From Rheum nobile (taxonomy: Eukaryota > Streptophyta > Magnoliopsida > Caryophyllales > Polygonaceae): DNA of 64,000 bases. The DNA lies in contig WOAB01000056.1 in NCBI GenBank assembly GCA_027886185.1, forward strand, positions 11,904,001 through 11,968,000, read 5' to 3'. Each line of letters starts with the position of its first letter. Position 1 is the first letter of the stretch. Shown here piece after piece: positions 13,026 to 25,477 of the stretch. The position numbers and the translations under genes are program-made. The notes beneath the pieces were generated by a model that did no database searches, was not told where the DNA came from, and saw nothing but the letters and a program-made list of their open reading frames with translations.

Positions 13026-13712
13026 TTAATATAATGATCGGTACATTAGGATAGAATTGGAAGAATTTTTGGGAAATTCGAGATTATTTTAGAATTATAA
13101 AAATTGGTTAAAGAAAATGGGCTTAATATTTAATTGGACCAAAACATGAAATGAGCCCAAATATATACATATGTCCGGCCCATTAGGAGATAAATACCCA
13201 AATTCTTTTAGATGAAATCATAGGAAAATTACCTAAAATATAATCGGTATCGATACGGTTTCCTTTTCCGTATCGTCTGTTTTTTTACTAATAATGATAC
13301 TAGTACTATAAAAATTATCTTAAATTTTCTATTCCCAAAATATGTCATTAATATATACCTCAAGTCATATTACAAAAATACCGATGCCTAGAATCCCATA
13401 AATGCTTATAAAGACTAATCCTGAAAAGTGTCTTTCAAAACCTAGTATCCGAGAGAGATATCATATTTCTATTCCTCAAAATAATAAATCAAATTTTCTC
13501 AAATCATATCATCATAATAATCCCAATATATAATCTTCCTCGAGAATCCATCAAAATATCAAAGTCCTGAAGGACCCCGAAATCGTTATCTAAGAACCTC
13601 GAACATTACCCGAGATAATCAATTTCCTATTCTTCCTCAAAGTATCTATTCCCAAGTTTTTCATATATATATATATATATTCCTAATAATCCAAAATATC
13701 TCGGGTATTACA
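13026..13712 (-). repeat. Truncated LTR (minus strand), Ty3/gypsy type
   Basis: On the minus strand an LTR begins TGTAATACCCGAG (13712 down to 13700). Just outside it is a purine tract (13713-13725 read on the minus strand), preceded by a short coding-like end NFEDETF, as commonly seen at the 3' end of plant gypsy elements. The LTR runs into the Helitron insertion at 13025, so its other end is missing. The interval 13726-13961 is decayed internal sequence with no clear protein. The family is not identified further. Confidence 0.55.
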
Positions 13713-13961
13713 TTCTACTCCCCTTACAAAAAGTTTCGTCCTCGAAACTTGAATATCAGCTAATTCTTAGATAGCACTTTTCATAATTACCTAATTCCTA
13801 ATAATCAACTATACCTCAATCATTCAATCCTAAAATCCTCAAAATCACAAGTTCTTAATTCATTCAAATCATACTTCCTAATTCCCGATATGATATCATA
13901 ATAAACCATCCTCGAAACCATATTTTTCTCTATACCCAAATATTAACATTATTACCTAATC

Positions 13962-14058
13962 TCTATTTTGGCTCTCAAGATCATTCTCAAGCGTCCTAGC
14001 ACTTGAAATTGTAATCTTCATTTGTATATTGGAGATAAGCTTAAGTTTTTGTGTTATT
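13962..14058 (+). repeat. Fragment of LTR family H, plus orientation
   Basis: About 97 bp match 33195-33292 in inverted orientation with roughly 90% identity by eye (shared core GGCTCTCAAGATCATTCTCA). The partner lies in the R/U5-like part of LTR H, so this is a detached piece of the same family on the opposite strand. Confidence 0.7.
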
Positions 14059-14082
14059 TGATAGGTGTTTAGTCGTGTATAT

Positions 14083-14451
14083 TGACAGAGGCTAAAGTCG
14101 TATCGCCTTATCAAAATAATCCTAAACAAACCTAACTCAATAGAATAAGCAAGTAAGGGTCGAATCCCACAAGGAGGAATTGTGTTTCTTTATGTAAGTT
14201 TCACATACAATAGTAACAAAGGGGTTTTTTTGATTGGTTGTTTGTAAGCAAATAAACAAAGGAAACAAAAGCAAAGGTTTTTAATCAAATTGGGAAAAAC
14301 ACTTAGCCATATTCATTCGATTGATTGGTCCTAGGTGAAAAATTAACTTATTTTCAATTAACATATTTTCAAAGTCAAGTTTGTATCTGAAGGAGTGATG
14401 TGAAAGAAAAAGCTACTGGATAATGTGTTGACTATATAGGAGATAAAACAA
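14083..14451 (-). repeat. Partial F/G-type LTR, cut by the MULE
   Basis: The segment TGACAGAGGCTAAAGTCG onward, with GGGTCGAATCCCACAAGGAGG, is a diverged version of solo LTR F (47836 onward), and therefore lies in the same minus-strand sense. It stops at the MULE terminus at 14452. Sequence just after the MULE (32121-32200) may be the rest of it but is too diverged to confirm. Confidence 0.6.
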
Positions 14452-14890
14452 GGGTATTATTTTTTACACCCGCAATTTCTTGCGGCGCACTCCATTTTGG
14501 GCGCAAAAAGGATGCGCCCAAAATGGGAAAACATTTTTTTTAAAAAAAAGTTTTATTCTTGGGTGCATCAAGGATGCGCCCAAGAGCTGGTACCGGTTTT
14601 GAGAAATTCGAAAAATTAATTAAAAACCGGTTTATTACTAAATCGGTTTACGTTTTAGGATTAGATAAAAAATTAATTTAAAAAAATTATTAATAAAAAA
14701 AATTACCGTTGTAAAACGGTAAAATCTTGGACGCATCGTGGTTGCATCCAAGAAGTTACCATTGTAAAGCAGTAACTTCTTGGACACAACCACGATGCGT
14801 CCAAAAAGTTACCGTTGTAAAACGGTAAAATCCTGGACGCAACCTGGTTGCGCCCAAGAAGTTACCGTTTTACAACGGTAACTTCTTGGG
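14452..14890 (+). repeat. MULE left end with hairpin array
   Basis: After the terminal repeat come several imperfect hairpins built from one theme: GGGCGCA...TGCGCCC (14499-14519), CTTGGGTGCATC...GATGCGCCCAAG (14558-14583), and three GGACGCA-type copies (14729-14756, 14779-14805, 14834-14863). Between them ACCGTTGTAAAACGGT palindromes repeat (around 14705, 14810, 14865). The matching theme recurs in the right end. Confidence 0.75.
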
Positions 14891-14956
14891 GTTTATCCAT
14901 CTTGTTGCTATATATATGCAGCTATTCCTTGACAAAGACATTATCCATTGAAGATA

Positions 14957-15987
14957 ATGTCTTTGTCGAGGATGAATGTTGCACTTTTTCCAGTTGAGCA
15001 CTTGGATGACGCACCCGGTCTTGATAATTTACGGGTAAGTATATATTTACTACAAAGTTTATTTCAAATGAAGTAATTTACTATAGTTTAGAACTTTTAT
15101 TAAAATGTTTACGATAATATAGTTGAGTAAAATATTTACGATAATATAGTTGATTAAAATGTTTACAATAATATAGTTGTATTTTCAGTATTGTATTATA
15201 TAGTTGTGAAATAATTTTCTGAAAGTTTATGTGCAAAGTAATTTGTTATTTAGGTATTTTAATTGATCATGAAGTAAAGTATACATTCGTTGTAAGAAAC
15301 TCCCTTAGAAAAACACCTAATTTATAATTTATTTATTTATCATAAATAGGAGGACTCTAGTGATAGCGAATATTCGCCAGTAGATTATTCTGCTCATTTT
15401 ACTATGGATAAAGAATGGAGTGATAGAGATAGTACGATCAGATGAGCTAAGAACGTAGGTTTGGAGTTGTATATGGTCATTGTAATAAGTAAGTCATGGC
15501 CTAACCAAAAGGTCATACTGTCGTGTGAGAAGTCTGGGCCATATAGAGCGGCGAAGAAGAAGGCGAGTGACGGTACTGAGGCAACCCCTAAACGGAGATA
15601 CAATGCGAGGACAAAAAAAAGTGAGTGTCCGTTTCAGTTGCATGGGGTGATTGTGAAAGGAGATTGGCTCAAATCTGACCGTTGGAGATTATTTGTCGTT
15701 TGTGGATCGCATGACCATGAGCTTTCTTATAGTTTGATCGGTCATGCATTTGCTAGGAGGCTTTCGCAGGAACAAAGAGAGCGTGTGAAAGTTTTTTCAG
15801 CCTCCGGAATAAAGCCGAAGGCTATTATGAGTCTATTTCTACACGAGGATCCCAAATGCTTGACATCAAGGAACCAACTCTACAATTACAAGAGTCGGGA
15901 GAGGCTGAAATGTAGGGGCAATTTGACGGTGCCGCAGTACATGCTGGATTTTTTAGACGCGAGACATTATTATACAAGCTATGAGAC
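14957..15987 (+). pseudogene. MULE transposase, N-terminal exons
   Basis: Exon 1 (14957-15034) starts with an ATG and ends at a GTAAGT donor. The intron runs 15035-15349, and exon 2 continues to the insertion point of gypsy C at 15987. The protein has an acidic start, then a FAR1/WRKY-GCM1-like DNA-binding region (Lys-rich stretch, CPFQLHG, and a CGSHDHEL zinc-ligand motif) typical of MULE transposases. A TGA at 15443-15445 interrupts exon 2. The sequence resumes in frame at 27074, sharing the target duplication GAGAC. Confidence 0.8.
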
Positions 15988-16817
15988 TGATGCGTTCCTA
16001 CTTGGTCTGAAGGATCGAGATCTTGTAATGGGAGTCGCAGCACCGAGTTGATACGTTCTGCCAAAAGAACGAGTTGAATGGAGGTGATGGAATGCGGTAT
16101 TTTGATGGCGGAGTGAGGTGTTTGAATGTGGCGAGATGGCTTTGGGATGGCAGCGGAATGGTGTTTGTCTCGACGGAGTCGAGAAGGCCGTAGCGTCGGC
16201 AGCGGAGGAAGGAGATGAGAAGCAGACTTGCTTGACGATCAAGCTTTGGTTGCCATAGCGTCGGTGCGGAGAAGGGGATAAGAAGCATATTTGGGGTGAC
16301 GTCCGATCAAAGGGAGGAGACAATGACTCTAACTCAAGCTTTGATTTCAAATGAGACGTAACCTTGTTACACTGGCCAAAGGGCCCTATTTATACAACTC
16401 TAATGGTGGTCTTAATGACCCAAATCTATGAAATTAATGCTAAATTAAAGGCTAAAAGATTACATTAATTACACCGGATCATGATCCAATTCAAAATGGA
16501 TCTTGCATTCAATGCCGAATATCTCGCAATTAATGCTCATGAATGCTGAAGATCGTGGTCTGGATTCAAATAGATCGCGTCATTCGATGGTTGAGAGAAG
16601 ACGCAAGTTGAACGCGATCTCTGTGTTATGTTGGAGCCGTTTCAGTGAGAACGTGTTCTCTGGATTGGACTCCTCTATGCCTTGGTTTGAATGAACGCGT
16701 TGAATGATGGAATTCACCGCGTCTATAATGGACTTTGCGCGTGCCCTTGTGATTGGGCCTTCTGGTGGCGCGCGCAAGGCATGGTCCTCTTCATTGGAAC
16801 TTGGTAGGATCGCATCA
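15988..16817 (-). repeat. 3' LTR of element C
   Basis: The LTR starts and ends TGATGCG/CGCATCA, preceded by the target duplication GAGAC. The TATA-like box TATAAATAG lies at about 16386-16396 on the minus strand. The integrase reading frame enters this LTR from 16817 and ends at 16580. The purine tract AAGTGGGGGAGGG (16818-16830, minus strand) lies immediately outside. Confidence 0.92.
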
Positions 16818-19523
16818 CCCTCCCCCACTTGGCTGTGAAGCGTCCCCGCTTCACCATCATCGCTTTCTGGCTCCACAAATGCCTCCAAGTCAGCAACGTT
16901 GAAGGTGTTGTGAACGCCATAATCTGAGGGCAGAGCGATCTCATATGCATTGTTTCCAATGGCCTTTAGCACTTCAAATGGGCCATCTCCGCGTTGTGCC
17001 AACTTCGATTTCTTTTTAGCGGGGAATCGTCCTTTGTGAAGATGAACCCACACTAGATCCCCTGGGGCAAAAATTACGCGCTTGCGTCCTTTCTGGTGTT
17101 GCATTTCATACTGCTCAGCGCATTGCTCTAGTTGTTCGCGCGTTCTTTGATGCAATTCTTGGATCCATCTGGCGCGGTTTGCCGCAGTGGGGTGTTCATT
17201 GTCCTTCAAAGGATGCGGCAGCAGGTCCAAAGGCGTCAGCGGATTTCGGCCGTAGACCACTTCAAATGGCGCGAGCTTCGTTGCCGAGTGCCTAGACCTG
17301 TTATATGAGAACTCAACAGTAGAAAGTAAGTCCTCCCAACCCTTTGGGTTGGTCTTCAGCATTGCCCTAAGCAAGGCACCTAGTGTCCTGTTGGTCACCT
17401 CAGTTTGACCATCTGTTTGGGGGTGATAACTCGTTGAATATAACAATTTTGTGCCAAGTTTCCCCCAAAGTGTTCGCCAAAAAATGGACACAAATTTTGT
17501 ATTGCGGTCACTGACCACAGAGCGCGGTATCCCATGTAATCTTACCACGTTGTCGTAAAACAACGCGACAATTTCAGATGTGCTATGTGTGGTCTTGCAC
17601 GCGATAAAATGTGCCATTTTACTAAATCTATCAACTACAATAAAGATAGAATCCTTACCCCGTCTCGAGAGAGGTAATCCAGTGATGAAGTCCATTGATA
17701 GATCTTCCCAAGGAGCCAAGGGAATCGGCAGTGGAGTGTAGAGGTCGTAAGGGTGTGATGTTGATTTTACGCGTTGACAAGTGACACAACTGTTGCAGTA
17801 GCGCGTCACTTGTGTTGTCATCTTGGGCCAGAAAAAATGCTCGTGAAGAGCAGCCAGAGTCTTCGTGATGCCAAAATGACCGCGTCCTTCATGGGCCTCC
17901 TGTATCAACAGTTTCCGATAGGCAAGTTGGGAATGCACAAGTGACCTGCCTTGTACAGATACCCCTCCTGTAAAAAGTAAGTATAGAACTCCATATCCCT
18001 AAGACAATGCTCATGTATTGGTTGGAAGAGGGGGTCAAGCAAATAAAGATCCTTAATCAACGCGAACCCCGATAATTTTGATTGAAGATGGGTAAGGAGG
18101 ACATACCTTCGAGAAAGCGCATCGGCAACGACATTCTCCTTACCTTTCTTATGTACCACGACGTATGGAAAGGTCTCCATGAATTCGACCCATCGTGCAT
18201 GGCGTCTGTTCAGATGTGCTTGGCTCTTCAGATAACTTATCGCCGCGTGGTCTGAATGGATGACAAACTCGCGTGGCCACAAGTAATGTTGCCAAGTCTT
18301 GAGTACACGAATCAACGCGTACAACTCCTTGTCGTAGGTTGGGTAGTTGAGTGTTGCCCTAGTAAGCTTCTCGCTGAAGAACGCGATGGGCTTCTTCTCT
18401 TGGTAGAGCACTCCTCCAATCCCAACATTTGACGCGTCGCACTCCACTTCAAAGTGTTTGTTGAAATCTGGAAGCTGTAGAAGTGGCGCGTTGCACAGTG
18501 CCTCTTTCAACGCATTGAAAGCGTTGTTGTGGCTTTCCTTCCATTGCACCACAGCGCCCTTTTTGGTTAGCTCATGTAGAGGGGCCGCGATGGTGCTGAA
18601 ATTCCTCACGAAGCGCTTGTAAAAACCAGCTAAGCCCAGAAAGCTTCGCACCATGGTTGGCGTCGTCGGAGTAGGCCAATCTCGTATTGCCGCGATCTTT
18701 TCCTCATCGACACGCAGACCATCTTTGGAGACCACGTATCCCAGAAAGGTGGTCGTGTCGGAAGCAAAACGACATTTGCCCAAGTTGGCATATAATTCTT
18801 GGTTTTTCAAGCACTGCAAAACAAGTCTCAAATGTATAACGTGATCATCAAGAGTGAGGGAATATACCAGAATATCATCGAAGTAGACGACAACGAATTT
18901 CCCCAAGAAGTCTCTGAGCACATGGTTCATCAACCTCATGAATGTGCTTGGCGTGTTGGTCAAACCAAATGGCATGACTAGTCATTCGTAAAGACCATAC
19001 TTCGTTTTGAACGCGGTCTTCCACTCGTCGCCCTCTTGCATGCGAATTTGGTGATATCCGCTTTTGAGGTCGATTTTGGAGAAGAGCATCGCGCCATGGA
19101 GCTCGTCAAGCATGTCGTCTAAGCGAGGGATGGGATGTCTGTATTTCACCGTGATCTGATTTATCGCGCGGCAGTCGACACACATGCGCCACGAACCATC
19201 CTTTTTCGGCACAAGAATGACCGGGACCGCGCAAGGGCTTAATGATTCCCTGACGTAGCCTCGATCTAGCAGTTATTGCACTTGTCGTTGGAGCTCCTTT
19301 GTCTCGTCTGGGCCAGCGCGATAAGCTGCTCTGTTGGGAAGCGAAGCACCATGCACCAAGTCGATTTGGTGCTCAATGCCTCTCAGTGGAGGAAGACCTT
19401 GTGGAAGCTCATCAGGAAAGAGATCCTTGAATTCCTCTAGTAGTTGGGAGATCGCGATGGGCACGCCTTCCATTGTAGGCACGTCTTGGGTATAAGGCGT
19501 TGGCACCAGTAAGAAACATGGCG
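16580..19523 (-). pseudogene. RT, RNase H and integrase of element C
   Basis: Beyond solo LTR E the polyprotein continues with the linker to RT (FPDELPQGLPPLRGIEH), RT motifs ending in YFDDILVYS (18885 down), RNase H starting FEVECDAS, and integrase. Integrase shows a zinc-binding HHCC region (CNSCVTCQR), the catalytic MDFITGLP and SDRNTKF, and the GPF/Y region (GDGPFEVLKAIGNNAYEI). The tail GPITRARAKSI is encoded inside the 3' LTR. Stops occur at 19273-19275 and 18982-18984, and a frameshift near 17905-17938 separates RNase H from integrase. The tail position and sequence resemble the C-terminal extension of CRM chromoviruses, which is an inference. Confidence 0.9.
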
Positions 19524-19528
19524 CCTTG

Positions 19529-22479
19529 TGTGATACTCCGTAATTCTGTAAGGATTATTTTGGGAATTTTTGGAATTTTCCCGAGTACCCGTTGTGTACG
19601 TCGGATTTAATTCAGGTAGCTTGAGACATTCTGTAATGTGCTCTGTATCTGTAATATTTTCTCAGTGAAATAATATACAGATAACATGCCTTGGATTTTA
19701 ATTGTCGTTCGCGTACGATAATTTGTATCCCGGCTTAATGTCATGTTCGTCCAAAGCTGAACGGGCCGGAAAAAGGTGTCACGGCGACCGCCGTAAAGTC
19801 GCGGCGACCGCCGTAGTGAGACCCAAGAACGGCGACCGCCGTAAAGTCACGGCGCCCGCCGTCCCAATGCTCGAGGAGGCAGCTGGTGTGCCAGGCCGCG
19901 GCGACCGCCGTAAATTACGGCGCCCACCGTAATTGCCACCTTCGTTATCCGACGGTCCTTGCCTGTTGGTCGCCGGCGCGACTTCTGGCGAGCGCCGAAC
20001 TAGCTCTAGGCCCTCTCGTTTTATACTCTAGATGCTTGGCTATATAAGGGGGTGTTGGGGGAAAGGTTTTGAGCCATCCCAGCACCAAATCTCTGCCAAA
20101 ATTCATCTCGCCGGAGTTGTGCCCTTCGCTGGAATTTCAGAAGCCCTCGTCGGTGTCGTTTGGTGGTGTTTCCAGCAGCCCTTTTGAAGCCTCTTGGTTG
20201 CCTTTGGAGGTCAGAAACCAAGCAAGGCGGAAAGGGGTCGAAACGCGCTTTGTTTTGGTGAGATTTCTCTCGTCTCTGTCGACCGTGTTCTTCACGGCGA
20301 CCGCCGTGATGAATGCGGCGACCGCCGCCAAGAACGGCGACCGCCGCCAGTGCCCAGAAGGCCTTCGTGGCTTTGGCTTGGTTGGTTGTCGTCGTGGCGT
20401 CGTTTCTTTCGGGTTCTTTCGTCTTTCCATAGATTCGTACTAGTTATGTCGGATCTAACTTAGGGTTTCCTTATGGGTCGACTCGAAGGTCGTTGTGTTG
20501 TCAGAGCTATACCTGTGTCGAGCCTGGAATCCCGTTGTCTCTGCTTGTTCCAGATCTGCGGACTAAGGCAAGTGGCGGTTCGCTCTTGCTCATCGTTCCA
20601 TATTTACATTAATTATCAGCTGTTTATCTGAGTAATTAATTTGGAATGATTATCTGTGTTTGTTTGGAAAAGGTTTTATAAATTGTTTTGGAAAATCATA
20701 TAATAGGTTGTATATCTGCTAGAACGACGCTATTATCTGTGTTCGTCTTTCGGGCATTTATGTGGATTAATAGGAAAACTAATCCAAGTAAGGATTAGCT
20801 GTTTCTATTATCTCTATGTTTAAGTTGTTTGCCTGGATGGCTTTAATGTGAATAGTTGCTGTATTAGATTGTTTAGTTAACACGAGTGTTCGTAGGAACG
20901 TTAATCCAAGTAAGGATTAGTCATTTCTTTATAACTTAATGTGCATAGGAACGCTAATCCAAGTAAGGATTAGTCGTTTCTTTATAATTTAATATTCGTG
21001 GGAACGCTAATCCAAGTAAGGATTTGTCGTCTCTTTAAATCATAATATTCCTCGGGGTTATTGCCGAATAATTTAAGGGTCATGACCTATGCTTCTTATC
21101 CACATGTAAGGATCTGAAGTGTTTTAAGCGCCTTGCTAGCGCCAATGGATGAGCTTAATTGTAGTCCTGTGTTTTAAGCACTTAGCTAGTGCATTGGGAT
21201 GGACGTAACTGTCACCCTATAAAATAAACTGTAAGCGCTGTGGCAGTGCAATCAGGGTGAACGTAAGATCACCCGGTGTCATCATAACTTCCGTGTTCTC
21301 GGAATAATATTAAAAGCCTCAACAGTGTGTGTGTGTGTGTTGTAATTTAATAAGATAAGTGCAGTTAAGCACATAATTAAACTATAAGCGCTGTAATAGT
21401 GCAATCAGGGTGAACGTAAGGTCACCCGGTGTAATAATAACGCCGTTGTTACTCGGCATAATAATGTTAAGTCCCGCGTGTGTGTTGTGTGTGTTTTAAT
21501 TTGGGTTGACGTAATTATCACCCTGTGATTTAAGCCTTGTTATCGCTCTTAATAACATTAACGTGTTTCAGTAATGTGTGTTTTGTAATTAAATAAGATA
21601 TGTGCCCGAGTGCACATGATTAATAAACCTTGGGCGAGTAGTGCAGCTAAGTTATAGTGCAGCTAGGAAAACTCGTCTTGACTTTGATCATAGTACGTTC
21701 TCTTTCCAATTTGGATTCGCTGTAGGCGATGAGGTTGGTCGTGAACCGAAGCATCTCAGTCAACTTTTAAATCATTGTTGTTTGATTCTGTTAAATATTC
21801 CAGATTTGTCATATTTCCTTAAAGACTCAATCTCTTGGAGTCTCTTTTTGAGTCGATTTCTGTGAAGATGAAGTCTTCCAGAATCTTCTCTCATGCATAC
21901 CTCTTGTTGTTATTCCGTGAAAGTGACGGGTTATGTATCGTCCCTTCGGTTATTATTCGAGGGACAATGATAGTAAACGGTTACGATCACTCGAACCACT
22001 CTGCTTTTTACCCTTGCTAGTCTATTCAAGTAGACTAACCCACGAACATTGTTCTCCGCATGTGGGCTGGTGTCATCCGTTCGATTCGGCACATCAGATG
22101 GAGTGTAGATGAGAAGACTAGAAGGACTATGGAGTCGACGGTGGTTTTTCCGACGTTTTAATAATTTCTTTTAATCAGGTTGAGATCCTTGGGCAGGTGA
22201 TCATTACGATCACAACCCTTTTTGTAATATCTTTTAAAAGTCTTCCGCTGTGCCTTGTTTAAGATTTCCGTTGTAATTTATTTAAACTCTGTGTTCGTCC
22301 TATTCGGGATTGGGATGTAATCCCGGGACTCGTGTTTTATATAAATAAGGTTATCATTTGTATCATTGTATTTCATGATTTGTATTTAAACGATAAAGCC
22401 TTGGGTGATCTCGGTAAGGAACACTTGGGTCACTGGCGGTAATACCTTTCCAAAAGGGTTAAGTTTTGGGGGTGTTACA
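19529..22479 (+). mobile_element. Solo LTR E (2,951 bp) inside element C
   Basis: The boundaries are TGTGATACTCC...GGTGTTACA, with a perfect target duplication CCTTG (19524-19528 and 22480-22484). The polyprotein of C is continuous when it is removed. A TATA box GGCTATATAAGG sits at 20041-20047. The LTR is related to those of element B: shared ends TGTGATAC.CCGTA and GTGTTACA, and similar sequence after TATA. It contains repeated AACGCTAATCCAAGTAAGGA units at about 20775-21030 and repeats with GTGCAATCAGGGTGAACGTA at about 21246 and 21400. Open frames in it are not conserved. Confidence 0.92.
19781..19930 (+). repeat. CG palindrome array upstream of TATA in LTR E
   Basis: Six copies of the 14-mer (A/G)CGGCG(A/C)CC(G/A)CCGT occur, at 19781, 19801, 19829, 19849, 19898 and 19917. 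Three more lie after the TATA box at 20294, 20315 and 20334. The last upstream copy ends 110 bp before the TATA box. Confidence 0.9.
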
Positions 22480-25477
22480 CCTTGCCATTGAGTGTAGGCG
22501 TTAGGTCACTTGGCCTCGCCAAGAGAAGTCTGTGCTCACAGCTTCCCTGTAACTGAGTGCCTCCATTTGTGGTCTGAGGCGCCTCCTTTGAACGCGTCCT
22601 TTCCAGAGAAGCCTTTTCTTTCCTTTCTTTGGCTTCTTCAGAAGAACGCGTTATTTTGCCATTCTGGCTCTTTGCAGCATCAAGAGCCTTCTGTCTATCG
22701 CGCTCTACCTGGTCCTGTAATATTTCATTCGGCGACATAGGTAAGAACGTGACGCGCTTCCCGTGGTAAGTAAACACATAAGTGTTTAAATACCCATCCT
22801 GAAGAATGCGTCGATCAAATTGCCATGGACGTCCTAGCAACAAATGTGTCGCGTCCATGGTGATAACATCACACAGAACAATATCTGTGTATTGGCCAAT
22901 TGAAAAATAAATTAGACATTGACGAGTTACAGTGTTACCTGAACTCGACGAGATCCATTGTAATCCATATGGCTGAGGATGGGGAGTAGTAGGCAGATTG
23001 AAGTGTGTCACCACCTTCTCGTTGATGATGTTACAACAGCTACCTCCATCTATGATCACGCTCAAGGTTGTTGTCTTGACTAAACAACGCGTGTGAAATA
23101 GATTCTTGCGTTGATCAGTAATAGTTGCTTCCTTGACAGTGAGCAACCTTCTGTTGACGAGGCTCAACGCGGTGCCTTCATGCAGCGCGGTGGCTTCACA
23201 TGTGTAAGCCTCCTCGTCATCTTCGTCAGCTTTAGCAAATGTCTCGTTGGCTTCTTCTTCTTCGAAGGATTCATAGCCCTGTGAGACTGTGAAGAACAAG
23301 ACCTTCTTGTTGTTAGGGAAATTCCTCATCATGTGCCCTCTGCCTCCACACTTATAGCACTCCATGTCACGTGCTCTTTCTTGGGTCGTTGGAGTACCCT
23401 TTGTTTGAGGAGCGCGTGCAATATTCCCTGGAATTGTAGCGATCTTTCCTGGTTTGTTCTGAAATGATGTTTTGTTCCATGTAGAAAGATCGCGCACATT
23501 AGTTGAAGGTAATGGACTAGAGTTAGAGTCATACCTTATTTGCCCATATTGTTGGTAAGGAACATGGCGCTTCCGAACTAGTTGATTGTGCAATTTCATC
23601 GTGGCATGCGTCAAGTCGTTGAGGTTCTTGATGGGCAAGACTTCCAACTGGTCCCTGATATTGGTGTTGAGACCACTCAAGAACTTCGTCCTCATTGTTG
23701 ATGGCGCTACACTGATAGACGCCTTGTAGTACATGTCTTCGAGTTGGGAGAAGAACTCGAGAGGCGTCTTGTTCCCTTGCTTTGCCATCGCGATGTTGAG
23801 TCGCATTTGGTTCTTGTAGTCCTGGGGAACGTATTTCTGCATCATCACAAACTTGAGCTGGTGTCATTCAGTCAGAGGCACCAGGTTTCTTCTGATCCGA
23901 TCATCCACGAATCGATGCCACCAAACTCGCGCGACACCTCTGAAGTGCACAGTTGCAGCCGCCACGTAGTCCTCCTTTGGTATCTGGGTGAAGATCAACG
24001 TATACTCTGTGGCCTGCAACCATTCAAGAAACACTGCAGGATCATATTCACCAAAAAAGTGTTCAAGTTTTACCTTGATATCGTGGCGATTGAGACGCAG
24101 TGCATTAGGGTCGCGCGTTCTTTGCAGTTGTGGCACTGGCATGTCTTGGTTGACATATTGATGGCCAGTAGTCTGTTGGAACTGGGCTTGGCCTCTGTGG
24201 TTCCTTCTCGCGTCTCTCTGAGCGCGATGATTCTCAGCGTAGAGTTGGTTATTTCTCCAAAGAACGCGTTGTTCACGCTGTTGATTCTGAGGGAGTTGTG
24301 CTGGAGGAAACCAGTCTTGAGGGTTGTCCTATAGCTCCGTTGGATCCCCAAGTGGTTGGTGGAAATTCCCCGGGTTGATCATCCCGGAGTCCTCCATCTC
24401 CTCATCATCAAACTCCTTGAAGTCATCCTGGGGAAGAGGAGTTGTTGAGTAATAACCATCTGAACCATAGCACGGAGTACGCGCACTTTGGTGGCCCAAA
24501 TGGTCGTCTACGTTGAACGGCACTGGAGTGTGAGCAAGATGCTTCTGACGCGGCACCATCTGTGTGTTGTGATTGGATTGACGCGTCAGAATGGGATCAT
24601 AGGTGCCCCTCTGATTTCTTCCTGAACGCGTGGTTGTAGCAACCTCGCGTTGATCTCTTTGTTGGTACATGTCATCAAAGTCAAACTCATCAGGGTACTC
24701 ACCTTGGTACTCGTCATCGTCTTCTGGGTAGTCATCTTTGCGGGGAGGAGTAGTCTGTGGGGCATATCGATCGCGATTAGAGACATAGCCTTGTCTACTC
24801 TCGATGACAGATTGGATTCTCTGGAGGCGTGGTTGAGGATTTGAAGTGGAGGGCATCACGCCTTTGCCCTTGTCCACGCGTTGCTTGCTTGGACCCGTCT
24901 CAGTTGGATTTGGTCCGACCAAGGGGTCCATTTGGATCTGTAGAGTGGGGGTTGGGTTTAGCAACGCAGCGCGCTCTCTCGCTTGAGAATCCGCGATTTG
25001 GTACTCGTCATCGTCTTCTGGGTAGTCATCTTTGCGGGGAGGAGTAGCCTGTGGGGCATATCGATCGCGATTAGAGACATAGCCTTGTCTGCTCTCGATG
25101 ACAGATTGGATTCTCTGGAGGCGTGGTTGAGGATTTGAAGTGGAGGGCATCACGCCTTTGCCCTTGTCCACGCGTTGCTTGCTTGGACCCGCCTCAGTTG
25201 GATTTGGTCCGACCAAGGGGTCCATTTAGATCTGTAGAGTGGGGGTTGGGTTTAGCAACGCAGCGCGCTCTCTCGCTTGAGACTCCGCGAGTTGGCGTCT
25301 CAGCTCCTGGATCTCGCGCTACTCCGCAGATAGTTGAAGAAGAGGTTGATTTGGATCAACCTGTTGGGGTAATTCTTGTTGGTTATGGTCTTGTTGTTGT
25401 GGTGGAGGGTTGTTGTTCCCTAGTCCATTGGCACCAGTCGGCGCCGCGATAGGTCCTGTAAGACCCTGATTCTCCAT
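22480..25477 (-). pseudogene. gag and protease region of element C
   Basis: A single frame starts at MENQGLTGP (25477) and runs to the edge of solo LTR E. It contains a Pro/Gln-rich start, a 294-bp tandem duplication in the linker (about 24709-25002 and 25003-25296), and the retrotransposon gag (capsid) domain, with FLEWLQATEYTL and GVARVWWHRF visible. A CCHC zinc knuckle follows (CYKCGGRGHMMRNF, with the last Cys changed to Phe), then an aspartic protease with the active site VIIDGGS and LLLGRPWQFDRR. Stops fall at 25319, 25226, 24329 and 23864 (lowest base of each codon), all in the same frame. Each fits a single C-to-T or G-to-A change. Gag packages the RNA and protease processes the polyprotein. 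Confidence 0.88.

Noticed and set aside
23744..24334. Long plus-strand frame opposite gag of element C
   Set aside because: Shadow of the conserved gag frame on the other strand.
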